Assembly (NCBI RefSeq): GCF_039539445.1
Contig: NZ_BAABDD010000001.1
Coordinates: forward strand, 124,001-188,000
Direction: 5' to 3'
From: Salinactinospora qingdaonensis
GTDB lineage: Bacteria; Actinomycetota; Actinomycetes; Streptosporangiales; Streptosporangiaceae
Length of the DNA: 64,000 bases
This document shows positions 57,299 through 64,000 of this stretch, piece after piece (within the stretch, counting starts at the first letter, position 1; every line of letters starts with the position of its first letter). The notes under the pieces are model-generated. The model saw nothing but the letters and a program-made list of their open reading frames with translations, was not told where the DNA came from and did not search any database. The translations under genes and the position numbers were made by a program.

Positions 57299-58785
57299 CA
57301 CGCATCCCCCGCATCCGCCGAGCCGCCCGGCGTGGCCGAGTCGGTGGCCGAACCATCCGGCGTGGCCGAGATGGCCGAGGTGTGGGTGGCCGTCATGTGG
57401 TCGATGTCGCCATCGGAGACATAGGCCGCACGCACCCGTACGGGGGCGGGGGTGCCTTCCATGCGGACGAAGGCCACCCCGGGTAGGTCGGGGTCGATCA
57501 GGTGGGCGTTGGCGCCGCGGTCGCGTGCGCCCTCGCCCAAGACCATGTCGACTTGGGAGGCCTCATCCAACCGGAGGGCGATCTTGTCGGGGAACAGGTT
57601 GCGCAGGTTCAACACCTCCTTACGCGGGTCCTGCAAGGCCGCCAGCACGGCCAGGCCAACCGACCGGCCCTGGCTGGTCAGCGTGGCCAGGGCGTTTTCG
57701 GCGCGGCGGCGCACGTCGCGGTCGGGGTGGTAGGCGGTCAGGAAGGCGACCTCGTCGACGACGACCACGATGAAGGGGTCATCGACGCTGGGGGTGTGGC
57801 CCCGCCGGGTGCCGGCGTAGCGCGCGGCCCGCTCATGCATCACGGCCACCGCGGATTCGAGCAGCTCCAACGCGGTTTCGCCGGTGTCGGCGTAGGCCGC
57901 GAACAGCGGCCGTCCGTAGGACAGTTCCATGCGTTTGGGGTCGATGGCCCAGACTTGTGCGGTGCCGTCGGTGAGGGCCGGGAGCATGGCGCGGATGGCC
58001 GACCAGATCACCGCCCCCTTGCCGGAGCCGGTCACCCCGATGGTCAGCACGTGGGTGCCGTGCAAGCGCAGGTGCCAGGGTTGGCCGTCTTCCTGTTGGC
58101 CTACCGGCAGCGCCGACAGATCCACCTCACCGGCCGACTCAGCCACATCCAGGGCGGCCAGGGGTGTGGCCAACAGGTCACGGCGCGGAAACTCCAACAC
58201 CACATCGCGCGGCCCGCGCACGGTGACCCGACAGGAGGGGGCGCCGAAGCCGTGGGCCAGCTCGGCCACCCGCTGTTCCACATCGGCCGGGGCGGTTCCG
58301 GCCACCAGCGTGACGCGCACCCGATCCGACCACGCCGTACAGGTGACACGGCGAATACGCGGGAGGTAGCGGCGTTCCTGGTAGGACTCGGCCAGCCCGG
58401 CCACCACCAACACCGGCTGCCAGTGGCGCCGATACACCCACACCCAGCGCCACGCCGCCAACGCCCTAAGCGCGACGAAGCGGCGAAACGAGTCCGGCCA
58501 ACGCCGCCACCACACCAACAGGGCGACATCGACCACCGAGACGGCCACGGCCACGGCTGGCCAGCCCAAGGCCCACCAGATGGCCACCGAGGCCACCACG
58601 GCCACGGAGGCGACCGGGAACCGGATGGGCAGCAAGGCGAGCGTGGCCAGCAGGCGGCCCAGCCAGGCCGCGATGATGACAATCCCCGGCGTGGTGACCA
58701 CCGGGGTCGCAAACCGCACCGCGTGGGCGGGAACCGGGGCGGTGGGTTGGGGTTGCTGCTCACCGGGACGGGGGTTGCGTAGCAT
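57298..58785 (-). CDS. traSA: TraSA-like FtsK/SpoIIIE DNA translocase
   Basis: The 495-aa protein has two N-terminal membrane helices (IIAAWLGRLLATLALL and VASVAIWWALGW-type), then an ATPase with Walker A IGVTGSGKGAV near residue 250 and Walker B FIVVVVDEVAF, with AIDPKRMEL between them. AICE Tra proteins move double-stranded DNA through mycelial contacts as a single protein, recognising short repeats of the clt locus. Its ATG overlaps the stop of the next gene. Confidence 0.92.
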   Translation of the reverse strand: MLRNPRPGEQQPQPTAPVPAHAVRFATPVVTTPGIVIIAAWLGRLLATLALLPIRFPVASVAVVASVAIWWALGWPAVAVAVSVVDVALLVWWRRWPDSFRRFVALRALAAWRWVWVYRRHWQPVLVVAGLAESYQERRYLPRIRRVTCTAWSDRVRVTLVAGTAPADVEQRVAELAHGFGAPSCRVTVRGPRDVVLEFPRRDLLATPLAALDVAESAGEVDLSALPVGQQEDGQPWHLRLHGTHVLTIGVTGSGKGAVIWSAIRAMLPALTDGTAQVWAIDPKRMELSYGRPLFAAYADTGETALELLESAVAVMHERAARYAGTRRGHTPSVDDPFIVVVVDEVAFLTAYHPDRDVRRRAENALATLTSQGRSVGLAVLAALQDPRKEVLNLRNLFPDKIALRLDEASQVDMVLGEGARDRGANAHLIDPDLPGVAFVRMEGTPAPVRVRAAYVSDGDIDHMTATHTSAISATPDGSATDSATPGGSADAGDA

Positions 58786-59030
58786 CAGCGCTTACCCCCG
58801 ATCCGAGCCCGCTTAGCGTTGGCCACGGCGCGGGCGTTGTCGGCCACTTCGCGGGACTCGGCATCGCCCCGCTGATCAGCGAGGGCTTCCATCACCTCGG
58901 CTTTGATGTCGAACAGGGCGGCATCCTCGCCGGGATCGACCGTGCCCACGGGTTGGCGTGCGCGTTCGCTGAGTAGTTCCGACAATGCGCTGATGTCGGC
59001 GATCGTCGAAGAACGATCCGAGGTCGACAT
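58785..59030 (-). CDS. Small conserved-position AICE protein
   Basis: This 81-aa, acidic-then-basic, Ala/Arg-rich protein (SALSELLSERARQP, GDAESREVADNAR, ending ARIGGKR) has no recognised motif. It overlaps traSA (TGATG) and is therefore co-translated with the translocase. It may be a transfer accessory (Spd-like) or a regulator, but that is inference. Confidence 0.6.
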   Translation of the reverse strand: MSTSDRSSTIADISALSELLSERARQPVGTVDPGEDAALFDIKAEVMEALADQRGDAESREVADNARAVANAKRARIGGKR

Positions 59031-59131
59031 AGGGTTAGATACACCTCTTCCACGAGTTTTCGCAGACGAGCGGGAGAGTCAGGGGCGGCCCAGGTGCGCC
59101 AACACCTCACGGCCGCCCCGCAGGGATCGAG

Positions 59132-59545
59132 TCAGGCGGCATCCTTGGCCGCCGAGGCCGCCGTAGCGTTCTTGCGCCCCGCGCCGGGGGTTTTCACCCC
59201 GCTGGCGCGCAGCGAGTAGGCCACCCGGGGACGACGCCCGGTTTCGTCGACGTAGGGCATGACCGCCATGCCGTCGAATTCGACGGGCCGAAACGGCAGG
59301 CCCGAGACCTCATCGGGCAACGTCGGGCAATGCTCAGCGGCCACCTTGACCTTGACCGACTTGGCTTTGCCCCGCGCATTCGGGTCAGCGTCGATGACAT
59401 CGACCGCCCACAGCGGCAGGCCCGACTCCTTATCCGTCTGGGGCCGCTTGGTCTCGAAATCGGTGATCGCCTCCACACCCAGCGCGTAGGCGCCGTGGGG
59501 GAAGACGGTGGCGAAGGCGACGGGTAGCGCGCCCTGGATTGCCAT
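59132..59545 (-). CDS. Pra-like activator of replication/integration/excision
   Basis: The 137-aa protein from ATG 59545 (AAGGAGG ideally placed) begins MAIQGALPVAFATVFPHGAY and contains PLWAVDVIDADPNARGK and PFRPVEFDGMAVMPYV, features of the family annotated as plasmid replication, integration and excision activator beside AICE repSA genes. In pSAM2 the Pra protein turns on the rep-xis-int operon. The longer frame to 59647 lacks a start signal. Confidence 0.7.
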   Translation of the reverse strand: MAIQGALPVAFATVFPHGAYALGVEAITDFETKRPQTDKESGLPLWAVDVIDADPNARGKAKSVKVKVAAEHCPTLPDEVSGLPFRPVEFDGMAVMPYVDETGRRPRVAYSLRASGVKTPGAGRKNATAASAAKDAA

Positions 59546-59697
59546 GGTTGGACCTCCTTGCCCTGGCCTAATGCCAGGGATGGCATACGAAAGCGTGTGG
59601 GATATCGCCCCTTCCGAACACGGAAGGTCAGCGGCAATACCCCACACGCTAACCCGTACTTTTTATTTTGTCTAGTAGTTGAAGTACTAGTTGATAC
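59546..59697 (-). promoter_or_regulatory. pra leader with nested hairpins and operator-like repeats
   Basis: AGCGTGTGGG (59592-59601) pairs exactly with 59641-59650, enclosing CCTTCCG/CGGAAGG (59610-59627). Next to it, TTGAAGTACTAG (59679-59690) shares TTGAAGTAC with the promoter at 61285. The region is AT-rich and probably holds the pra promoter under control of the TPR regulator. Confidence 0.5.
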
Positions 59698-60903
59698 TTA
59701 GAGTGCGCCCGCACGCCGGGCGAGCCCGCGCAACTCTTCACCGGGAGGGTCTTGGATGGTCAACAGATCCCCCAGGGCTTGGCGCACCAGGGGATGGCTA
59801 CGGACCTGCTCAGGGGTGATGGTCTCGGCTTCCAGCAGCGCGGCCACGGCCGCCTCAGCGTTGCGCCGCTGTAACTGGGCACGCGCCACGTCGATGAGGA
59901 AGCGCCCCCGCCGCTCAGCCGAGAGTTGGGAGGCATCCACCGCCTCAGCGGCCCGCAACGCCACCCCGGCATCGCCGAGGTCGACGGCCACCGCCACCTC
60001 ATGCAGCCCGACATTGGTCACACCGAACTCGGTGTTGTAGTCGTTGCGCTCACCCCCGATCTCGTCGGCGATCGAGCGCGCGGCCGCGATGTGGCGATAG
60101 GCCGCCGTGGCATCGTTGCCCCGCGCAGCGGCCACCGCCCGTTGCAGCGTCAACGCCCCCACCAGCGACATCGCCTCGATTCGGCCCTGATCGACCAACG
60201 GCGCCAGCGCCTCACCCGCCGTGCGCCCGGTCGTCTCGACCTGATCGAGGTGGCCCGCACCCAGAAACGTCAGACACAGCCGGAACTCACCAGCGGCCAT
60301 CAGCAACGCATCCCCGGCGCGTTCGGCCGCCACGATCGCCCGATCGGCCGCGATCCAGGCCGCTTCGAACTCGCCCAGCTTGGTCAACGCCGCCGAGCAC
60401 GCCTGATAGGTCACCGCCAGCACCCGAAAGAACGGTGCCCGCTGCCCGTTGTCCACCGCACGCGCGGCGGCCTCCAGTTCGGGCACCAGGGCTTCAAGCG
60501 CTTCGGTCAGCTCCAGATACCGACCTTCATGGGTCAACTCCCACGCCTGATCAGCACGCCGCGCCAAAGTGTCGACGTCGGCGGGGGCGTGTTCGCCCAA
60601 CACCGCGTTGAGCGCATGCGCGGCGCTGAGCACCAGCCGCAGTCGGGTACTGCCCGGCGTCTCCTCACTGGCCGCCGCCACGATCGGCGACTCAGCGGCC
60701 AAGTCCGCAATCGGGACTTCGAGCACATCGGCGACCTTTTCCAGCACCGACATGCGATCGACCTTGCGCACCCCGCGTTCCACCTGGGACACCCAGGCTT
60801 CGGAACGTTCGATCAGACCGGCGAAGTCGCGCTGCGACAGCCCCCGGCGCCGTCGATACTGGGCGATCTTGCGCCCCAGCGCCTTCTGATACTCCGAGGT
60901 CAC
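59698..60903 (-). CDS. XRE-type regulator with TPR-like C-terminal domain
   Basis: The 401-aa protein has an N-terminal helix-turn-helix (GRKIAQYRRRRGLSQRDFAGLI ... WVSQVERGVRKV, residues ~10-46), then ~330 residues of helical repeats rich in Ala (ALTKLGEFEAAWIAADRAI, RRNAEAAVAALLEAE), a TPR-like sensor arm. It occupies the place of the KorSA repressor in pSAM2 but belongs to another family (KorSA is GntR). GTG 60903 overlaps the stop of the monooxygenase gene (GTGA). Confidence 0.82.
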   Translation of the reverse strand: MTSEYQKALGRKIAQYRRRRGLSQRDFAGLIERSEAWVSQVERGVRKVDRMSVLEKVADVLEVPIADLAAESPIVAAASEETPGSTRLRLVLSAAHALNAVLGEHAPADVDTLARRADQAWELTHEGRYLELTEALEALVPELEAAARAVDNGQRAPFFRVLAVTYQACSAALTKLGEFEAAWIAADRAIVAAERAGDALLMAAGEFRLCLTFLGAGHLDQVETTGRTAGEALAPLVDQGRIEAMSLVGALTLQRAVAAARGNDATAAYRHIAAARSIADEIGGERNDYNTEFGVTNVGLHEVAVAVDLGDAGVALRAAEAVDASQLSAERRGRFLIDVARAQLQRRNAEAAVAALLEAETITPEQVRSHPLVRQALGDLLTIQDPPGEELRGLARRAGAL

Positions 60904-61208
60904 CCCGAGACGCCCTTCTGGTCTGCCACGTCGAGGAAGTCCACCTCGGTGGAGGCCAAAAACGCCCCCCGCTCCTCGAGGAAGCGCTTCACATGGGGCT
61001 GTTCCTCATGGGCTTGGAAGGCGTCCCGGTCGCGGTAAAGCTCATAGAAGATGCGTTCCAGCGGCTTGCCCTCCACATGGTGCACGGCATAGATCAGCGT
61101 GCCCGGCTCACTCTCGCGGATCTTGGGCAACGTCTCGCCCACCAGGGCGTCAAAGCCCGCCGCGCTCTGCTCATCGGCAAGCGTGAACCTGACTACCAGT
61201 CCGAACAT
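60900..61208 (-). CDS. Antibiotic-biosynthesis-monooxygenase (ABM) domain protein
   Basis: The 102-aa YgiN-like ferredoxin fold protein contains FGLVVRFTLAD, FDALVGETLPKIRESEPGTL-type residues, ERIFYELYRDRDAFQAHEEQPHV and a C-terminal FLEERG. Such proteins oxidise quinols or are stress proteins. It is the first gene of a minus-strand pair with the TPR regulator, from the bidirectional promoter at 61243-61311. Confidence 0.85.
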   Translation of the reverse strand: MFGLVVRFTLADEQSAAGFDALVGETLPKIRESEPGTLIYAVHHVEGKPLERIFYELYRDRDAFQAHEEQPHVKRFLEERGAFLASTEVDFLDVADQKGVSG

Positions 61209-61242
61209 GAGGACTCCTCATCTCGCATCGACACTTTGCTGA

Positions 61243-61311
61243 CCGTACTAATAGTGCGCCAAACGTAGTGCAAGTAACAGGAACTTGAAGTACGGTAGCC
61301 GTACTAATAGT
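61243..61311. promoter_or_regulatory. Repeated operator in the divergent AICE promoter
   Basis: CCGTACTAATAGT occurs at 61243-61255 and 61299-61311. The second overlaps a 15-nt inverted repeat GTACGGTAGCCGTAC (61290-61304) and is preceded by TTGAAGTAC (61285-61293), which recurs at 59679. The region is AT-rich and lies between the ABM and ATPase genes, so it probably binds the XRE-TPR regulator. Confidence 0.6.
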
Positions 61312-61367
61312 ACTAGCTATGCAGCTCATTGTCTCCCGAGTTGCCCAAAACGCGAGGTGAGACCGCA

Positions 61368-61808
61368 ATGCCCATCTCCCACGACCAAGCACACCACCCC
61401 GAGATCGCCGCGTGCCGATGGTTCCCCGGAGATGCCACCTCCATCCGCGACGTCCGCCGCTTCATCACCACCCACCTCAACGGCTGCCCCCGCAGCGACG
61501 CCGCCGCCCTACTCGCCAGCGAACTGGCCACCAACGCCCTCCACCACACCCTCTCGAGCAACTGGACCACCGGGTTCCACGTCACCATCGAACACACCCC
61601 AACCCAGCACGCCCGCGTCACCGTCCACGACGCCGGAAGCTGGAACAACACCCCCCACCTGACCCAACCCGGCCCCGACACCGAACACGGCCGCGGCCTC
61701 TACCTCGTCGACACCATCGCCGACCACTGGGGCACCCACACCGACACCACCGGCCGCAAAACCTGGGCCACCCTCCACTGCCACAGTCCAGCACCACACA
61801 ACCTCTAG
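61368..61808 (+). CDS. RsbW-like anti-sigma / ATP-binding protein
   Basis: The 146-aa GHKL-ATPase-fold protein has the N box ELATNALHHT near residue 49, a G1-type DAGSW near 87 and GRGLYLVDTIADHWG near 107. This is the serine-kinase anti-sigma type abundant in actinomycetes. GAGGTGA lies 7 nt before ATG 61368. As AICE cargo it could adjust host sigma-factor or developmental control. Its codon use is C-rich and matches the element. Confidence 0.85.
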   Translation: MPISHDQAHHPEIAACRWFPGDATSIRDVRRFITTHLNGCPRSDAAALLASELATNALHHTLSSNWTTGFHVTIEHTPTQHARVTVHDAGSWNNTPHLTQPGPDTEHGRGLYLVDTIADHWGTHTDTTGRKTWATLHCHSPAPHNL

Positions 61809-62891
61809 CCACAGCATTGCCGAATTGGGCTATGTGGGATCAAGGCGCCGGCGCTTCGCGCCGACGCACCCGCCCGACGGGGCGCGCCCGGGCTGCGGGC
61901 TGCCGCCCGGTCCCGACCGCGCCCCGTCGGCCGAGCAACGGACAGAGCAGACCAACCCCACGGCCCCAGTCACCAGCGCCGCCCCCAGGACGCAGAGACG
62001 CGCCACAGCGGCGGATAGGTCCCGGAAGCGCCACGCCCGTTCGCTCGGCTACAGGCCCCATGGTTGCTGACGTTCTGAGACCCGTGGCACACGATCGCGC
62101 GACCCTGCCTGTCTATGGCACTGGCCCCGGCGCGATCGAGCACCACGGACCGGAAACCGCGGTTACTCACCGCTGGGGTTGCTGAAGAAACGCCCCATCC
62201 GAAAACGTAAAACGTTCACGCCCTTCGGGCTTGGACGCCCTTCGGAACAAGACTGTCGTCATCGACACTGAAGGAAGCACAGAATCACTGGAGTTTCTAT
62301 GCCCTTCGGGCTTGGACGTCCTTCGGAACCCTTCCGGTTTTTTAGGTGGTCTGACCTGCACGGACGATGTCCGATTGCACGCGATCATCCCCGCACCCAC
62401 CAAAATGGCGGAGACCCACCTCACAAACCGACCGGTCGCCGTATCTGAGCTGCGAAAACCCGCTGCACGCGATCATGGGTTCTCGCCCCCGACCGCGCGA
62501 GGCTGTACACAGCACCAAACACACTCCATCGTGCCACGGCCGAGCGGCGCCGAGTAGGGGAAATTACGACGCTACTCTCCCGCTCCCAGTGCTGGAGCTT
62601 CCTTCACCTGCCTGTTGGAACCTCTGGGAAGCCGAACATCGGGCACCACATGAGAGCCCCAGGCCCCAGCGAGCCCATGACGGTGGAGGCAGTCCTGGCC
62701 GGAGAGCCGCACACACCGCTCTCAGCAGCCCTCAGGCTTGCCGGAGAACAGGCCGCGACTTCCCCCGGCACGTGCCACGCATGTGCCACACAGGGCGGAC
62801 AACGGCGGTAAACGACGGGGACTCAGCGGGCAGCGTGCCGCTTGGGGGCAGGTCACGAACGAGGTGCGGCAGCGCGGGAAACGGCGCACCG
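61809..62891. other. Non-coding distal part of the AICE
   Basis: About 1.1 kb without a convincing gene. It includes the CCCTTCGG repeat cluster (62220-62329) and a 13-bp repeat TGCACGCGATCAT at 62376-62388 and 62464-62476. It is a candidate for cis-acting transfer or origin functions. Confidence 0.5.
62220..62329. repeat. Clustered CCCTTCGG direct repeats (possible clt locus)
   Basis: A 29-bp unit at 62220-62248 recurs at 62301-62329 with one mismatch. Each unit holds two copies of CCCTTCGG-like octamers, the last being TCCTTCGG, followed by CCCTTCCGG. Clustered 8-bp direct repeats resemble the TraB-recognition sequences of Streptomyces transfer loci. Functional assignment is inference. Confidence 0.55.
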
Positions 62892-62935
62892 ACCTTCCAA
62901 GCTGGTCGTGCGGGTTCGATTCCCGTCGCCCGCTC
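62892..62935 (+). repeat. att site, distal (44 bp)
   Basis: Exact repeat of 54060-54103: the tRNA-Gly 3' half without the 5' half, so not a functional tRNA. It marks the far boundary of the element. Confidence 0.92.
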
Positions 62936-62946
62936 TTGACGACGAA

Positions 62947-62983
62947 GGGCCAGGTAGCCACGGAAATCCCGGTCACCTGGCCC
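62947..62983 (+). terminator. Original tRNA-Gly terminator displaced by the AICE
   Basis: GGGCCAGGT (62947-62955) pairs with 62975-62983, 11 nt after the distal att core. It would have ended the tRNA-Gly transcript before integration. A comparable stem after the intact tRNA (54111-54150) is supplied by the element. Confidence 0.55.
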
Positions 62984-63588
62984 CTATCCGTGTCGGGCAC
63001 CGGAGAATCCCGCGTGCCCGCTACGTGCCCGATGCTCAGACCCGAGCCCCGGCAAGCGGCGGATCGTCGTCATCCCCGTCATCGGTGGCGTTGGTCACGT
63101 TCTTGTTACGCCGAGCCTCGTCGAGTTTCGCGCGCGGCCCGCTCCCCCGCCGTGTTTCCTCCCCCGTGGTGCCGGTGAAATGGTCTAAGTTGGCTATTCC
63201 GCGCCGGTATGCCTCACTCGGCGACCTTCTGTACCGCAGGTACGCCGGTTAGGTGCCGGACACCACCCACGCGGGAAAGCTCCCCTGCCGACGCGCCGTC
63301 GACCTTGCAGGTCCCGTAATGCTCCGCATAGAGCCGGTACCAGGTACGTGCGGGGATCACCCCGCCGTTACGTGCCTCCCCTTGCGGCTGCTCGCATGGT
63401 CGTGTGTCGGCCTTGCCTTAACGGCTCTTGGTTAACGATCGTGAAAGACCGGGGAACTCGCGTGCCCCGGCGTGCGAGCGGGAACGGCTGGCGGGGTATC
63501 TTGTGCGCCGGGGGTGTCACCCTCTCGGTCGTTGGCGCCGCGAGAGGCGCCACCAAGGCCGGGACATCGCATCAGAGCTGGGTGAATG
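62984..63588. other. Non-coding stretch beyond the AICE
   Basis: No gene with a start could be supported. A minus-strand frame (stop at 63036) has a plausible acidic C-terminal peptide but no ATG/GTG/TTG start apart from one GTG near its end and may be a decayed gene. Confidence 0.4.
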
Positions 63589-64000
63589 ATGGGGAGTATG
63601 GATCGCTCACCAAACGGCACTTCCCCGCTGTCGCTGGCGTGGTTCGCCGCTCCGCCGGCTACCGCGCCGGTGATCGTGACCGGGGCATTCGACGTGTTGC
63701 ACGTCGGTCACGTGCGCTTTCTGACGGCACTGCGCGAGCGCGGCCTGCCGCTGGTGGTAGGCGTGGAGGGCGACGAGCGTGTACGCGCCTGGAAAGGGCC
63801 TGAGCGGCCCATCACCCCCGAGAACGAGCGCGCCGAGATGCTGGCAGCGCTGAGGTGTGTCGACGGCGTCTTCATCATCTCCGGGCCGCCCACGCGCGTC
63901 TCCTGGCAGGACTACGCTGAATTGCTGCGACCGCTACGCCCGGCGGCGCTGGCCCACACCCAAGGCGACCCGCACACCGACGCCAAACGGCGCGGCGCCG
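63589..64000 (+). CDS. Cytidylyltransferase-like nucleotidyltransferase (3' truncated by window)
   Basis: The frame is open to the window end (about 137 aa visible). [18 protein letters not shown] carries the HxGH motif of cytidylyltransferase-like (RfaE/TagD/adenylyltransferase) enzymes, followed by [20 protein letters not shown] and a helix with [12 protein letters not shown], the family's usual second block. It would activate a sugar or alcohol phosphate with CTP or ATP. ATG 63589 and in-frame ATG 63598 are both possible. It is outside the AICE. Confidence 0.82.
   Translation, partial: MGSMDRSPNGTSPLSLAWFAAPPATAPVIVTGAFDVLHVGHVRFLTALRERGLPLVVGVEGDERVRAWKGPERPITPENERAEMLAALRCVDGVFIISGPPTRVSWQDYAELLRPLRPAALAHTQGDPHTDAKRRGA

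Larger units (their letters stand above)
54060..62935. mobile_element. Integrated AICE (pSAM2-type integrative conjugative element), ~8.8 kb
   Basis: A tyrosine integrase gene lies beside a 44-bp repeat of the tRNA-Gly 3' end, and the far repeat is at 62892-62935. Repeat-to-repeat distance is 8,832 bp. The module order int-xis-repSA-traSA-small gene-pra-like matches pSAM2-type elements. Regulators and cargo occupy the distal end. All core genes appear intact. Confidence 0.92.

Noticed and set aside
62167..62424. Minus-strand 85-codon frame with repeated SKPEG in the AICE distal region
   Set aside because: The repeats come from the CCCTTCGG DNA repeats and no start signal or homology is seen; treated as non-coding.
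62892..62935. Second tRNA-Gly gene
   Set aside because: Only the 3' half is present; it is the distal att repeat of the AICE.
63036..63243. Minus-strand frame with an acidic C-terminus (RRNKNVTNATDDGDDDD)
   Set aside because: It looks protein-like but lacks a usable ATG, GTG or TTG start before an upstream stop, except one GTG close to its end. At most it is a decayed gene.

Overview
The window is chromosomal DNA of a high-GC actinomycete. The housekeeping order tig-clpP-clpP-clpX-folC-ndk-mreBCD-pbp2-rodA-(radical SAM pair)-rne-rplU-rpmA-obg-proB ... proA ... nadD-rsfS is the classic actinobacterial arrangement. A family such as Nocardiopsaceae/Streptosporangiales fits, but that is inference.

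Layout. (1) 1-9474: the right-hand part of a plus-strand gene cluster that overproduces and uses 4-aminobenzoate (PABA). It encodes a type II DAHP synthase, a fused aminodeoxychorismate synthase (PabA-PabB), two adenylate-forming ligases, a group A flavin monooxygenase and a PabC-like lyase. The end of a probable aldehyde-dehydrogenase-like gene runs in from the left edge. (2) 9475-14100: a gene-poor stretch holding a secreted protein made of four tandem Cys repeats and an unusual FHA-domain/flavin-monooxygenase fusion. (3) 14309-19430: two identical tRNA-Ala(GGC) genes flank about 5 kb with a DUF1059 protein, an oxidoreductase, a DUF2306 membrane protein and a two-component system. (4) 19588-25559: phosphatase, rsfS, nadD, an M48 protease, a pentapeptide-repeat protein and proA. 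(5) 25600-29400: a segment separating proA from proB, with a DUF397/XRE regulatory module and a divergent small Cys protein, a GDSL hydrolase and an orphan IS605-type end. (6) 29513-53334: the core block on the minus strand for proline synthesis, Obg, ribosomal proteins L27/L21, RNase E/G, rod-shape and wall elongation, Ndk, FolC, ClpXP and trigger factor. (7) 53843-62935: tRNA-Pro and tRNA-Gly(TCC), with a complete integrated AICE (pSAM2-type integrative conjugative element) in the 3' end of tRNA-Gly. It is bounded by 44-bp att repeats and carries int, xis, a RepSA-type HUH initiator, an FtsK-like TraSA, a Pra-like activator, a TPR regulator and small cargo genes. (8) 63589-64000: the start of a cytidylyltransferase-like gene.

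Three kinds of non-coding mobile DNA stand out: a ~166-169 bp MITE-like family (three full copies and one truncated) ending in CTAG or CTGG, whose CTAG overlaps the TAG stop codon of the neighbouring gene in all three full copies; two tnpB-less IS200/IS605-type ends that look like orphan omega-RNA scaffolds; and the AICE with clustered 8-bp repeats that could be its transfer locus. No PKS, NRPS, CRISPR array, rRNA or canonical transposase was seen.
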